From Lamellibrachia satsuma (taxonomy: Eukaryota; Annelida; Polychaeta; Sabellida; Siboglinidae), in contig BSQZ01000011.1 in the NCBI GenBank assembly GCA_033239005.1, positions 1,598,501 to 1,662,500 of the forward strand: a stretch of 64,000 nucleotides of DNA, given 5' to 3'. How positions within the stretch are numbered: position 1 is the first letter of the stretch; every line of letters begins with the position of its first letter. Below the pieces are notes generated by a model, which saw only the letters and a list, made by a program, of their open reading frames with translations, had not been told where the DNA came from and made no database searches. Below are positions 12,775 through 26,325 of the stretch, in pieces. Both the position numbers and the translations under genes were made by a program.

Positions 12775-13440
12775 TACTTTGGTCATTCCTTTGTTTTCCA
12801 GATACTCTGGCGTAGTGTAGTGAGAACCTTTTTCATTTCAGGGCAGCCGTGTTTAAGGAAATCTGCTGGTATGGTGTCGGCGCCAGGTTATTTCCCTTTC
12901 AGTGTACGCAATGCCTCCTTTACTTCTTTCATCTCTTGCACATTGTCTGTTTCATCAACAATGCTAGTTTTCAGTATGTTGGTATCTGGTTTCAGTTCGC
13001 AGTTGTAGAGTTCTTGGCAATACTCAGTCCATCGTGTAAGAACGGTCACATTATCAGTTAACATGGAACCGTACATATCTTATATAACTGTAGTTTTGTG
13101 TATCAAAAGGCTTTCTTGCTGTTACTCTCTTTCATGTCTTTCTCAATGTTGTCACATTGCTCCGATATCCAATTCTCTTTTGCGTTTATCATCTGCGTTC
13201 TGATGGTGCGATTGATAGTGCAGTATTGTTCCGCTGTTTCAGATGTGGAGTTATTTGTCTTCTTCATGTTTCTCCTTATATTGCAGAGATCAATGATGTT
13301 GTTGGTAATCCACGGCTGGATCCTTTCCTCCGGGTGTTTCCTGTACAACTACCTTGATGTTGTCGGTGAAGATGTTTATGTCTTTTTCGAAAAGATATAG
13401 AGCTGTGAATTTGCCGCTTATTCTGGCCTCATAATTTTTA
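12775..13440 (-). pseudogene. LINE fragment, second family, end of unit A
   Basis: Minus-strand pieces read HPEERIQPWITNNIIDLCNI, EQCDNIEKDMKESNSKKAF and LTRWTEYCQELYN, followed by a segment ending near WKTKEWP. These are typical of the linker between endonuclease and reverse transcriptase in an APE-type LINE unrelated to the full-length element at 15.2 and 30.9 kb. It has stops and shifts. The junction at 13440/13441 with FReD intron sequence is the unit boundary. Confidence 0.72.
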
Positions 13441-13644
13441 CTCTTTAATTGAAAATCGCTATATCCACGAATTTTGAATTAATATATTATTGCATGTAAG
13501 TGCGTGTACGTGTTTCGTTTTTCCATTTTGCAGTGTCCTTTCTTATTTTTATTGTTGCCACTCCAATAATGCTGTCTGTACTGCACAATTGTCTCCACAA
13601 CCATCATTATCGCACGAAACCCCCTCAAACCCACTATATTCCAG

Positions 13645-14138
13645 GTAACGACACGACCTTACCTCAAATGAACGCTATGAACTGAGAGTCGACATGGAAG
13701 ATTACGAGGGAGAAAAACGATATGCGACGTATTCGCGCTTTGCTGTTGCTTCAGAAGACGACAACTATCGGTTGAAACTTGGGTCCTACTGCGGCACGGC
13801 AGGTAATCTTGTATTTGCCAACTTAAATATGCTTTCTAGACTGTCAGTGTATCCTTCCCTTGTGTGGAGCATTTATGCTTGTTGTGTTCATTGCAGGGGA
13901 CTCACTTGCCTTTGCTGCGTGTCAGCCATTCACCACGAAGGACCGGGACAACGATAAACACGCAGACAATTGCGCCCAAATGTTCAAGGGAGCTTGGTGG
14001 TATACTTCATGTTATAATTCCAACTTGAACGGGCTGTATCTTGGCAGCCCTGAAGATCCGCAGCAACATGGCATCGATTGGGAAGGGTGGCGTAAATCTT
14101 ATTCGCTCAAGAAGGCCGCTATGAAACTGAGACCGTGA
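13645..14138 (+). pseudogene. FReD copy B, two exons, frameshifted
   Basis: Exons 13645-13802 and 13897-14138 match copy A, with intact acceptors, donor, calcium loop and stop. Just after the first acceptor, 7 bp are missing relative to A, which shifts the frame and brings a stop within about 14 codons. The upstream VFQRR exon is absent because the module begins inside the intron after it. Probably non-functional. Confidence 0.82.
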
Positions 14139-14245
14139 TGTCTTTGTGGAAATAGAAACAAACCTTGTTTAACAAGAAGGATCACTTCCTACTGGAAACT
14201 GTCTACTTGTTTTTTAAACGGATCGGAAGGTACAATGAAGAAAAT

Positions 14246-14248
14246 ATA

Positions 14249-14280
<32 letters not shown>

Positions 14281-14345
14281 TGCGTGCATGCGTGCATGCG
14301 TGCATGTGTGCATGCGTGCATGCGTGCATGCGTGCACACAAACGT
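14246..14345. repeat. (TG)n/(TGCG)n/(TGCA)n tract, unit B
   Basis: Low-complexity tract after FReD B. Confidence 0.9.
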
Positions 14346-14387
14346 GCGTAGATATTTGCATACAATGATAAGAAGGAGGTAAATTTT

Positions 14388-14434
14388 AAGGGAGCTTGGT
14401 GGTATAATTCATGCTATAATTCCAACTTGAACGT
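14388..14434 (+). pseudogene. FReD last-exon fragment fused to the minisatellite, unit B
   Basis: About 45 bp starting aagggagcttggtggtata repeats the part of the FReD last exon encoding [14 protein letters not shown], then runs directly into the 29-bp array. Unit A has no such fragment. Confidence 0.8.
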
Positions 14435-14722
14435 GTCGGTAGGACCCTCCCGTGTCGGTAGGACCAGCGAAACCCCTCCCGTATCGGTAGGACCAACGAA
14501 ACCCCTCCTGTGTCGGTAGGACCAGCGAAACCCCTCCCTTGTCTGTAAGACGAACAAAACCCCTCCTGTGTCGGTAGGTCCAACGAAACCCCTCCCGTGT
14601 CGGTAGGACTAACGAAACCCCTCCCGTGTCAGTAGGACCAGCGAAACCCCTCCCGTGTCGGTAGGACCAACGAAACCCCTACCGTATCGGTAGGACCAGC
14701 GAAACCCCTCCCGTGTCGGTAG
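14433..14722 (+). repeat. 29-bp minisatellite, unit B (about 10 copies)
   Basis: Same unit as in A (gtcggtaggaccagcgaaac core). On the minus strand it has few stops, giving spurious Tyr-Arg-His/Gly-Arg frames. Confidence 0.92.
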
Positions 14723-14839
14723 CTGTGCGCATATTTGAATGAACATCCTAATTATATTATACAAGAGAAACATTAACTTATTTATTTCCAAGATGTTGAA
14801 ATAGTTATGGCTAGGGTAGATCAATCGAAATTATGGAAT

Positions 14840-15115
14840 CATCTACTCGAATATCTAAAACACGGGTGCATATTAAACTCCAAAATAACTTTCCAGAGGT
14901 CGTAGAAAGTCATGTTGCGAGAATAAATATGAGAAAGCAATCTGATATGCTGGAATAACACGACTGAGCAAGATTTCGAGAAGAGTAAAACATCCGCAGA
15001 TGGATAAGCAATTAGCTTATCGATAATCTACAAATATATCACCCTAGACAGGAAGTTGGAAGTACAGAAAGACATTGCTTCAATAGTAACTAAGGATTAA
15101 TGACAGTGCAGAGTA
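14840..15115 (+). pseudogene. Decayed unknown coding stretch, unit B
   Basis: Same stretch as 2090-2300. It is open from about 14835 through NNFPEVVESHVARINMRKQS to DMLE, then a stop. Family not recognised. Confidence 0.35.
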
Positions 15116-15160
15116 ATCTTGATTTCTAACAATAATTTGGACTACATCAATCATCACTTC

Positions 15161-18100
15161 CGCCATGGACGATCCCAAGCCCGGCTGAGAAAGGAGGAGG
15201 GTTGGGCGTGGGGCTAGCACCCCCACCCTGTAAAGAAACCCAACGCTACAGAAACATTCACAACAAATAAAACTACGACGTCTGTCCTGGAAGAGGTAGG
15301 GCCTGGTTTACCAGGGCGCATGAAGTGTTGCGGTCAAAGCCGAAAGGAAGCCACAATGCCGACTACTCTTCTTTCGACCAGGAAAAATTTAAACATCGGC
15401 ACATGGAATGTGCGAACAATGTACGAGGCGGGAAAAACTGCCCAAGTGGCAGCAGAAATGCGGAGATTCAACCTCGCTCTACTCGGGCTCTGCGAAACCC
15501 GATGGACCCAGTCAGGACGACTGCGACTAACAACAGGAGAGCTTATGCTATACTCCGGACACGAGGAAGATGATGCCCCTCACTCAGAGGGGGTTGCCCT
15601 CTTATTGGGGAAGGAGGCACAGAGAGCACTTATTGGCTGGGAAGCCAGAGGACCGAGGTGCTTAACAGCATCCTTTAGAACAAAGAACAAAATGATTAAA
15701 ATGAACATAGTGCAGTGCTACGCCCCAACCAACGACAAGACTGACGAAACCAAAGATGAATTCTACAACCAACTCCTTGATATCATGAGCAATTTAGGGG
15801 ATAAAAACATCAACCTGATTATGGGAGATTTCAATGCAAAGATTGGATCGGACAACCAAGGATATGAAAATGTGATGGGAGTTCATGGGCTGGGTGTGAT
15901 GAATGACAATGGGGAGCGGTTTGAGAATGCCTGTGCAATAAACAACATTGTGATTGGGGGAAGTGTGTTCACACACAAAAGAATACATAAGGCGACATGG
16001 GTATCTCCTGACCAAGTCACTGAAAATCAGATAGACCACATCGGCATAAACAAAATGTTTAGAAGATCACTACAAGACGTGCGTGTGAAGAGAGGTGCTG
16101 ACGTTGCGTCTGATCACCACCTAGTAACAGCCAGGCTAAAACTCAAGCTAAGAAGAAATGGAGTAGAACAAGAAAGACGAAAGGCAAGATATAATGTGGA
16201 TTTCCTGAAGGACCCAAGCACAGCAAAAGAATATAAAGTTGCATTAGCTAATATATTCAAAGTCCTGCAAGAGCTGTATGATGAAGATGAGGGAGTACAC
16301 ATCAACAGCCAATGGAGTCACATCAAAGATGCAGTAAATATCACATGCGAAGAGATAATTGGCAGAAGGAAACCCCAACAGAAAGACTGGGTTTCAGTAG
16401 AAACAATGAGGAAAATACAGACCAGAAGAGACAAGAAGGAAGCAGTCAACAGCAGCCGCACAATGGCGGCAAAGGTAACAGCTCAGAAAGAGCACACTGC
16501 AGCAAATAGAGAGGTGAAGAAAAGTGTCAAAACAGACAAAAGGAACTTCGTGGAGGGACTTGCACAAGAAGCAGAAAAGGCAGCAGCTAGCAGGAACATG
16601 AAGCAACTTTACGATACAACAAGGAAGTTAGCTGGAAAGTTTAAGAAATCAGAGCGGCCAATCAGAGACAAAAATGGGATCGTCCTGATGGGGGCAGACA
16701 AACAGCTTAACAGATGGGCAGAGCATTTTGAAGAGCTGCTCAACAGACCAGCACCACAGAATCAACCAGACATCCAACCAGCTGAGACAGATCTCCCAAT
16801 AGACTGTAATAAACCCACTAGAGAAGAGATAAAAAAGGCAATCGCACATATGAAAAATGGGAAAGTAGCAGGCCCTGATGGTATCCCCGCAGAAGCACTA
16901 AAGGCAGATGTAAATACTTCAGTAGAAATGCTGTACAGTCTTTTTGAGGAGATCTGGGAAAAAGAAGAAATTCCAGCAGAATGGAAGGAAGGTTACCTTA
17001 TCAAGATTCCCAAGAAAGGAGACCTGAGCCGCTGTGATAACTACAGAGGAATCACGTTGTTGTCAGTACCTGGGAAGATTCTAAACAGAATAATCCTAGA
17101 GAGAATGAAAGGCAAAGTGGACCAAACTCTGCGTGAACAGCAAGCAGGCTTCAGGCAGGACAGATCGTGTACTGACCAGATTGCAACACTGCGAATCATA
17201 GTGGAACAATCCATCGAATGGAACTCATCCCTATACATCAACTTTGTTGATTACGAGAAAGCCTTTGACAGTGTGGACAGGGAGACACTCTGGAAAGTGC
17301 TAAGACACTATGGAGTGCCCAAGAAACTAGTAAACATGATCAAAAACTCCTATGAAGGAATGTCATGCAGAGTCATTCATGAAGGTCAACTTACAAAGAA
17401 CTTTGAGGTTAGGACGGGGGTGAGACAGGGATGCTTACTGTCACCATTCCTCTTCATTCTAGTCATAGACTGGGTCATGAAAACAGCAACCAAGGAGAAA
17501 CGAAATGGAATCCAGTGGACGATGCTGACCCAACTTGATGACCTAGACTTTGCGGATGACCTTGCACTCCTGTCCCACAGCCATAGGCAGATGCAAGACA
17601 AAACAACAGAACTGGCATTGATTTCAGGGCGGGTTGGGTTGAAAATCAACAAAAGGAAAACAAAGATCCTGAGAACAAATGCTACTTGCGAAACACCAAT
17701 CATGCTTGAGGGAGAGACACTGGACGAGGTCAAAGACTTCAGATATCTAGGCAGCATAGTGGATACGCATGGAGGGACAGAGGCTGACGTAAAGAAAAGG
17801 ATCAGCAAAGCAAGGGTAGCTTTCCACCAGTTGAGAAAGGTGTGGAAGTCAAAAGTAATTGGAGAAACCACAAAAATACGGTTGTTTAACACAAATGTAA
17901 AGTCCGTGTTGCTGTACGGAGCAGAAACATGGCGAATAAACAAGACCACACTGATAAGGATCCAGACATTTGTCAACCATTGCCTGAGAAGAATTCTCCG
18001 AATACACTGGATGGACAGGGTGAGCAACAAAGACCTATGGGATAGAACACACCAAGCCCAAATAGAGATAGAGATCCTTAAGAGGAGACGGGGATGGCTT

Positions 18101-18348
18101 GGCCACACCTTGAGAAAGCCAACCACAAACATAACGAGACAGTCCTGACATGGAACCCCAAAGGCAAGAGAAAGAGGGGGAGACCAAAAAACACCTGGCG
18201 GCGTGACCTCGAGGCAGACATCAAGCAAACAGGGAAGGGCTGGCAACAACTGGAGAGGATTGCCCAAGACAGGAGGCGCTGGAAAAATGTGGTGGATGGC
18301 CTATGCTCCAGGAGGAGTTAAGGGCCTAAGACAAGAAGAAGAAGAAGA
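15161..18348 (+). mobile_element. Full-length APE-type LINE in unit B
   Basis: A 3.19-kb insertion flanked by 13-bp target duplications (caatcatcacttc at 15148-15160 and 18349-18361). It has a 159-bp 5' UTR, one long ORF and a 3' end made of an aagaagaagaaga microsatellite instead of poly(A). The empty site in unit A (2377-2389) confirms the ends. The microsatellite tail is reminiscent of RTE-like elements, but I cannot fix the clade. Confidence 0.9.
15320..18148 (+). pseudogene. LINE endonuclease-reverse transcriptase, unit B, frameshifted near the end
   Basis: N-terminal APE endonuclease: [38 protein letters not shown] and ASDHHLV supply the catalytic Asn, Glu, Asp/Asn and Asp-His. The reverse transcriptase has [47 protein letters not shown] and the YxDD-equivalent FADD at residues 744-747. 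The frame ends at 942 codons because one base is missing near 18142 (acagtcc against acaggtcc in unit C). The final 54 codons continue in another frame to 18321. Confidence 0.9.
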
Positions 18349-18361
18349 CAATCATCACTTC

Positions 18362-18950
18362 GGCTGGAAAACAAATTTAGCTTCAGGTAGCTCAGCAGTA
18401 GCGTGGTTCGTGTTGTGATTAACTAACAGTGCATTGCTACTGAGAGTTATGCTTCAAAACAAGTCGCCTATTGTGCCAAAAGAATATGTGCCGGATCCCT
18501 TTCATGTTACGCCCTTTAGTGATAATACGAGGAAGCAGGATCTCAAGTTTCACATGTTCGCTGACGACACATAGTTGTATCACATTTAGACTGGACACCG
18601 CAGACCATTAATTCAAGTAAATGGAAATGTATGCCGTTACTGTCACAAAATCTGACTGATGATTTGACAACACAACTAATAAATTTCCATGCATTCAAGA
18701 AATTCAAATCCGTACCAACGTTGTACTGCCTTGAACAACTATCTTTTCATTATTACTTTTATGTAATGTAACTTTTGCGACGAACCTTGAATTGCTCATA
18801 CGTTCTTGTCAAAATAACAAGTGATTTATGCGTACGCGCCACCTTTTACGGTTTACCCGTAACTCTTTTGAATGAACTCTCAATTGCAATGATGGTATGA
18901 ATAATTAAGCCTACCCGAGATACCACCGAGCAACTGTGACAGTTACGTGA
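18362..18950. other. Unit B stretch after the LINE
   Basis: Continues the decayed unknown coding stretch, then AT-rich sequence. It lacks the approximately 565 bp present at 2625-3190 in unit A. Confidence 0.45.
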
Positions 18951-19013
18951 AGGTATGTAACCACGCTTCCGAAGCTGGAATACAGTATCTATCAAACGTT
19001 CGTCCGGCTCGAT

Positions 19014-19448
19014 TTATCCCACGTTGTACGGCTGAACGGCGACTGGCCGACGACAGAAGATCCGGACGACGTCGCGTCGAAAGTGGGCGTTGAAGACGGC
19101 GTAGATCCAGACGTTGACGACGCTGCTCGCGTACCACAGTTTGTGTGCAACGCTTTGCACCAAGATGAAGACCGCCTTGTTGTGGGCGTCGCTTCCGTGG
19201 GCGGCCAGATGACCCTGAGGTGACAACGAGCGAAGTCAAGTCTATTAACATATAATGGATTTGATTCGCTCGTTCACACCGCAGAGTCACCTGGCCGGAG
19301 GCGACGCCCACAAAAAGGCGGTCTTCATCCTGGTGCAAAACGTTGCATACAAACTGTGCTACATCGCCTTCAACAACTACTTGTGACACGACGCCGTCCG
19401 GGTCTTCTGTCATCGGCCAGTCGCCGTTCAGCCTTACTACGTGGGATA
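19014..19448. repeat. Palindromic receptor last exon, unit B
   Basis: The minus-strand arm (exon 19014-19214, acceptor cacctcag) is fully open: AHNKAVFILVQSVAHK, LWYASSVVNVWIYAVFNAHF and a basic tail to TAA. The plus-strand arm (19285-19448) carries the same exon with the helix-7 core deleted and an in-frame TGA. Arms and spacer match unit A. Confidence 0.82.
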
Positions 19449-19734
19449 AATCGAACTAACTTGATGAAGCCAGAAGAATGGTGTGTCGCTGACATAGAGC
19501 ACCTAGCCCAGCTGTGGCCACGTATGCACTAACTCACCCAACAAGGATATCGCAATCACAACGTACACACAACTCATAGATATAGCGTTATTCCCAATAT
19601 ATGTTTACAGTTGTTTAACAAAATAGGAAAATTATGAAGGCATTTGAACTGTAATCACAATATATTGAGAATAATTACCTTATACCCAACGTATCACAAA
19701 AAAGAGGTGCTTTAATTAACAGAACAGGGCAAAC

Positions 19735-20092
19735 ATGAAGCTGAGCAGATTTTGTAAACGTGACAACACTATGTTGTGGACATTTTGTTTGCCACCCAGG
19801 TCAGCTCTCTTGCAAGCTACTGGTGTTGAACAGACGATGTCAAAGAAAACGACTTCGTGGACGACCCGTGAGACAGCGGAAGGAAACCATCAAAGGTGCT
19901 GTGTTGGACAGAGGATGTCAAGGACGTCACCGAAGAGAGGAGAAGGACAGTATCAAAGGTGAACCCATCCAATGGACTGTGAACCTTATTACGAGGAATT
20001 TGCGACCCAACCAACTCCACACCCTATCTCACCATGTGGCTTGTGGAATAAGTCATCTCATACATGCAACAACAGCGGGTTATTTCGGCTAG
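19735..20092 (+). pseudogene. Possible LINE ORF2 tail, unit B
   Basis: Counterpart of 4319-4676, with the same 78-bp internal duplication and the RGRPVRQRK motif. Confidence 0.3.
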
Positions 20093-20250
20093 CCTTTGTT
20101 GATACACGGTTATGACGAGAACAGCCAAACATTGTGCAACACATACTATGCGTAGTTACAAGTGGAGATCGGGTGTAGAAGAACGTTTTATTTCAAGATC
20201 ACTATGTCAACGTCAATGCCTCAATGGATCATCACAAAATACACCCTTAC

Positions 20251-20256
<6 letters not shown>

Positions 20257-20328
<72 letters not shown>
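20257..20328. repeat. (AT)n microsatellite, unit B
   Basis: AT run, followed by about 300 bp of AT-rich unique sequence absent from unit A and kept in C. Confidence 0.95.
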
Positions 20329-20330
<2 letters not shown>

Positions 20331-20622
20331 CTGTACGAGGAGAAACGAAAACTAACGTGAGAGACAATTACCAGAATGTAATAACGATTGCATGCGCAAC
20401 GTAGCATCTTTGTAAGTTAGATGTGCTATCGGCACCAAGTAATCATACATAGAGGCAATTATATATCTGGCTCTAATGCCTTGTGATTTTCTGGAGGAAA
20501 ATTAATTTTGTAACAGATCGTGTCCATACAAATGATGAAGTGAAAAAACAAGTCGTAAATCAAACAAACTTCCAAAAGTCTCACCACTAAATGTACATGA
20601 AAATACATCTGGTTCAGAGGTT

Positions 20623-20626
<4 letters not shown>

Positions 20627-20706
<80 letters not shown>
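20627..20706. repeat. (AT)n microsatellite, unit B second tract
   Basis: Lost in unit C together with about 50 bp of right flank. Confidence 0.95.
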
Positions 20707-20708
<2 letters not shown>

Positions 20709-21026
20709 TTGCCAAGACAACTGGCGAGTAGAGAAAGAACTAGCCTTCCCAGAATTCCCCACACAAAAAAAGCTGCCGATGGCAGAGGAAACGTTGAGTA
20801 AGTATTCAAAATAGTTGTGATTGAAGAAAACCGTAATTCTTACATTGGACTCCGCTTAACAGTCAGCCGGCTTGTAGAACAAACATATTGGCTCAGACAG
20901 AATCAGTCCCTATTCACGCTTTATTAAAATGGGCCGCTTCTGTGAATCGGCCGCTTATTGGAAACAAATTACTTTGGCCTGAAGAGGTTTTATAAGAGCA
21001 GTCCTCTGTATTAATTTGAGCAGAAT

Positions 21027-22025
21027 CTATACCCAGTATCTGACGACGGCGTAGAGGCTCCATGCGCCAGTGAAGGCCGAGACTGCAGCCGTCGCCAACA
21101 ACGTGTTGACACTGACAGGCTGCAGGAGCACCCCGGCCAACGCCATGGAAGCTGCGATAGTAAACCACGTGAGAACAGCCACAGTCAAAACGACGACGAA
21201 ACGTTTCCACCGACAGTCGCTCACTTCGGCCGACACATGGTCAACCATCACAGGTTGTTTGATGAGAGTCGTCGTGTCGCACCACGTGTCACCCTGCTGC
21301 CGTTCGCAGTCGATGACTGGACGAGAGGCTCTAGAGATTACCACGACGCCCATAGCGACGTTGACGACGACGGGAACGATAAGCAGGTAGACGCCGCGTG
21401 ATGTTGACGCTACGGCGACGAAACACAAATGCAGATCGATGGACGGCGCCATCTTCCTCAGAAGAACAGAGGCAATAACACAGACGACATCGGCAACTGC
21501 GACATCTCTGCACAGCTTCGTGGCGCGCCAGCGATGTTGACGAAACAGCTCAAACTCCTGATCGAACGACAAGAGCGTGTTCACGTGACGGGTGATTACA
21601 ATAACGCCGCTCCCGACAAGACACGCTCCGAACAACAGGAAATTGTCGATGTGGAAGCGTGCGCACTGTAGCGTTAAAGTGATGTCAATTCCGGCGTGGA
21701 ACGACAACCACGGCTGCAGAACGACCGAGGCAAGGACCACGCACAGAGACAATTCGACGACACTCGAGTAGCGAAGGATGAGGCGGAACGTCTCCCAGCG
21801 GATGAGAAAACGACAGCGGGTCGTCAGCCAGATGATGTAGGCATTGGCGAAGAAGCCTATCGGTAGCAATATGCCCATCAGTGCCGAAAACGTTGGTATG
21901 CTCCGAAGCAACATCTCGCCATCTGCACTGACGTTAGTTATCATCTCTTCGTAGTTGTTTCGCCAATCTAACATCATTTTGTTATTGGGAATTGTCTTGT
22001 CTAAAAGAGAAATAGAGCAACACAT
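21027..22025 (-). CDS. Seven-transmembrane receptor, unit B
   Basis: Intact 332-codon copy of the unit A receptor, with the same seven helices, TRH at the helix-3 end and no NPxxY or tail. It differs from unit A at few residues, mostly in the loop before helix 6 (for example Trp to Cys, Lys to Thr, Ser-Ala to Pro-Val) and Asn to Thr within helix 6. Differences therefore cluster in an intracellular loop, where receptors tolerate or tune coupling changes. Confidence 0.72.
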   Translation of the reverse strand: MCCSISLLDKTIPNNKMMLDWRNNYEEMITNVSADGEMLLRSIPTFSALMGILLPIGFFANAYIIWLTTRCRFLIRWETFRLILRYSSVVELSLCVVLASVVLQPWLSFHAGIDITLTLQCARFHIDNFLLFGACLVGSGVIVITRHVNTLLSFDQEFELFRQHRWRATKLCRDVAVADVVCVIASVLLRKMAPSIDLHLCFVAVASTSRGVYLLIVPVVVNVAMGVVVISRASRPVIDCERQQGDTWCDTTTLIKQPVMVDHVSAEVSDCRWKRFVVVLTVAVLTWFTIAASMALAGVLLQPVSVNTLLATAAVSAFTGAWSLYAVVRYWV

Positions 22026-23639
22026 TATTTATACGTATATAAATGAATATAATAATATATTGTACGGCGTGGGAAACTCTTGAATAGTGAATGGACTGTT
22101 GAAATTGGTGGTGAGAAAGGTGAGTGGAAGCATAGGGTCTACTCATGTTTATTTGAGCCCCCAAGTAAATTATTGGAGGTTAGAACCCTTAAAACGATCA
22201 AGGCAACAACCAAGTGGTAATTGTCAAACGATAGGTTTTCGATCGGATCATATTCACCAAGTTCATAAATCCGATAGAGCATGTTGAGATTAGTTGTGTC
22301 AGTAATCCGCCTTAGCTGGATCATGTTCCACCTAGGGGCGCCACTGTCTTGTTGAATGCGCGCTCTGGGACCGGTGTAGCAAGTTCAAAACCCCTCGAAA
22401 ACACTACAGTAATGTGTGTAACGTACGTTCAAAACGCTATATATGCAGTAACCATGTTCAGCACACTACCGCTACATTTAAAACTCTCAGCTGTATGAAG
22501 TTGAAAGTACTCAGATCCAACATTAATATATTAGTCATCATTTATCGTGTATTAACTATAGATGTATCGCTCAAAGCAATATAAAAAAAAATCTTTGGAA
22601 AGTGATATACGCCAGGTTTGTGGCTGAATGTAATCGGAGTGTAAAAGTAATAATGTACGTTGAAAATACTCCATCTGTCTTAAACATACATTGAAAATGC
22701 CACTTATTTTGCTTTGGATGGCAATCTAATTGTTCAATCGTGTTATATCTTGTTAAATCGTGTAAGATGTAGAAAATAACTTACCTCGAATAACTAATAT
22801 ATTTAAATATGTAAACACAACGATTTAGCTTCCTCGATATTGAAGATAAATAGTTGTGCCTGCGTGTCGAAATAATATATGAATTATTCGCGGTGAAGGC
22901 TTATTTAAATTATCGACTTGGGATAAGCCGATACAGTGAATCAATCATCGTCAAGTATACGATAGGCGCAGTCAGCTACAAAAGAAATGCAATTAGTAGT
23001 AGATTTGGGGTATCAAGGATATTTATATATAGTCGAAAAGACACACTACTTCATGCAAGTATTGTTCGGCGTAACTGAGCCCTTTTGGATTTACGCCAAC
23101 ACATATTTAGCGTTGTTTGAAAAAACTTCCTGATGAGTATTTTGTTGATTTTTTAATATGTGACTATTATCGGTACTGTTTTTGTAATCGCTGGATTCCG
23201 ACCTGTTTTGTTTCTAGATATTATTTGTCATAGATACTTGTTAAAATCTACACGTCTAACGGCAGTTCAAACAAATGGGAAAGTAAGACAGCGCATAGTA
23301 TCGCCAGTAATGTAACCATACTGGTTTTAAAATGACACTATAATACAAAAAGGAAATAAAAACAACGATTGTTTGAAACCGTATTATATGGCATGTTGTA
23401 GCATATTTCCATTTCCACAACACAACAAATCATTAGAATTCAATTAATTAATAATTCCAAATAATACTCTGTTCAACCGGCCTGCATCGATTATGCATAT
23501 TTTTCCCGAGATTATCATCAAGCTTCGACGTGACGTCACTGATGACAAGGAAGTGTTACGAAACTGGGACGTTCCATTCATTCCCCGTACGGTTGACAGC
23601 GATAGCTTTTGTTTAGGAGCGAGCGTCAGAATAGTTTAT

Positions 23640-23880
23640 TGTGCGGCATTCGATTGCAGTGCCAACGCTAGTAAGACTGGAGTAACATGTAGTTGGTTTA
23701 CGTTCCCTACTGAGGCAACTTTGTTCTAAAAAAAACAAACTTCAAGTCGACGAAGCACAGCCGCCTTTGCTCGCTTCGAGAACTTGTTTCGACTGCGATC
23801 CGGACCAGAGAAGATGGAGCCCTGGGTTATCCTTATGCTAAATTCTCTTTGAAAGAGAATGTTGTGCCAAAATTTTTTTC
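23640..23880 (+). pseudogene. THAP-type zinc finger remnant, unit B
   Basis: Reads CAAFDCSANASKTGVTCSWF then FPTEATLF and a stop. Later shifted pieces KHSRLCS and KFSLKENVVPK follow. An open frame extends upstream to 23493, but that part is not THAP-like. Confidence 0.62.
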
Positions 23881-24079
23881 TCAGTAGTAGAAGCTATGCT
23901 GATGAAATCAATCCGTAGAAAACAGGCAACGTCACGAGCGTCGATGACCACGGTCCACCTCGGGTCATGTTCCACCGAGGGGCGCCACTGTCTTGTTGAA
24001 CGAGACATCTAAGGCCGGTGTAATAAGTTCAAAACCCTTCAAAAACGCTACAGACAGTGTATGTAACTTACGTTCAACG

Positions 24080-24248
<169 letters not shown>

Positions 24249-25967
24249 AGTCAGGTTCAACGCATTACGGTTAGAAAACATTCAGCTATTGGAAGTTGAA
24301 AACACTCAGGTCCAACATTAATATATTAATCATAATTTATCATGTATTACTTATCGATGTAGCTCAAAGCAATATAAAAAATCCTAGTGAAAGTGATATA
24401 CGCCAGCTTTGTTGCTGAATGTTTTAAATGACCCAGTCAGCTGAAAAGAAATGTCATAGTCAAAAAGACACACTACTTCGTGCAAGTATTGTTCGACATC
24501 ACCGAGCCCTTTTGGCTTTAGACACCAACAAATATTTCTTGTTTGAAAATACACCTTGACCCTAATGAGTTGATTTTTTAATATATGACTATTATTGGTG
24601 TTGTTTTTGTATTCGCTGGATTCCGACGCGTTGTGTTTTAAGTATAGTTGCATGCGGGCGTACAGTGAGGGATCGAAGATAAAAACATTTGTAACTATAT
24701 ATAATTTGTCGCAAGTACTTTCGAAAGAAGTCGAAATATAAAATGTAAAATGGGAGTTCAAACAAAAGGGACAGGAAAACAGCGTGGATTATCGCCAGTA
24801 ATGCAGCCGTACTGATGTTAGAATTATACTATAATATTTAATGCGGCAACGCATTGTGTTATTATATTGACCTCGATACTCGTGTAAACGTGACGGCGTT
24901 AGACTCAGTCTCAGAGACAGGGTCATTGAGTTAACGCAGGTTTGAACATTTAAACTAGTATTGTGTTTGGCCTATTGGCCTTACATAAAAGTGTCAACAT
25001 TTACACTACAAAACAATGTTGCTTCAATATACCTGTGGTTTAGTTCAGATTCGCCGGATTTGTTTCTCCAAAAGCTATTAAAAGGCGTGTTTTTCGGTAT
25101 ACTGTTCGGCGTCAAATTCTATCTACTAAATAGGATATACCGTTTTCACAAAAATCTGAAGAAAATAACATTTTGTGCAAGAGATCGATATACCTATTCA
25201 GTAACTGTTAATTCATCACTTCAATGAATTATAAGAAAAGTTATTTTGAATGAAAAACCTTTGAGCAAAACCTATTAATTTAACGTCCGAACCATATCGC
25301 GCGAAACGTGGAAACCGGTTAAATTCACGCTGTATCTATGACAAGCCATACTGACAATGAACGAAATAAATGCATATACGTTACACGGCCGTTTGTCGAG
25401 TATGTCGTCACATTTTTGGATGATTATTGCGACTAGTTGCGTACATATTAGCTGTTGAGGCTAACTTTTTAATTAGTTGTATCGTGGCGTAAGAACTAAG
25501 GTGCCCATGGAGTAAAACAACCACATCTGGGCATTCGCAATATTAAGGTTTCTTTATTTGACAATTACCTCATATATCGCTGTCAAGTTATCACACATGT
25601 CTTCACCGCGAAGTCAGAATGTTGACCCGTAAAATGAACACGTGTGATTGTTTGCACTAAAACAACAACATATGTTAAGTGGAGGGTGATATCTCCCGCG
25701 TGTTCCTGTTTCCACGAGCTTTTCGATGAGCTGTACATTCTAAACGTTATACGTAGCATGATTTTGTAACCTTAGAACAATTATTAATATGATAATACAA
25801 AATGAATGCGGACACCTCCTCCATCGACGAAGGTTGTAAACAGAATCATTCGCCATTTCGGTCGATCAACCACCTGTGGTCATAAAATCGATGTATTTTT
25901 GTAGGTATTCGTGGGTGTGCGCCTAATTTCAACGTCATACCACTCTCTAGTCACGAATCGTAACACA

Positions 25968-26325
<358 letters not shown>

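Noticed and set aside
17386..18267. A 293-codon minus-strand frame under the unit B LINE
   Set aside because: Antisense shadow of the reverse transcriptase frame, with no recognisable domain.
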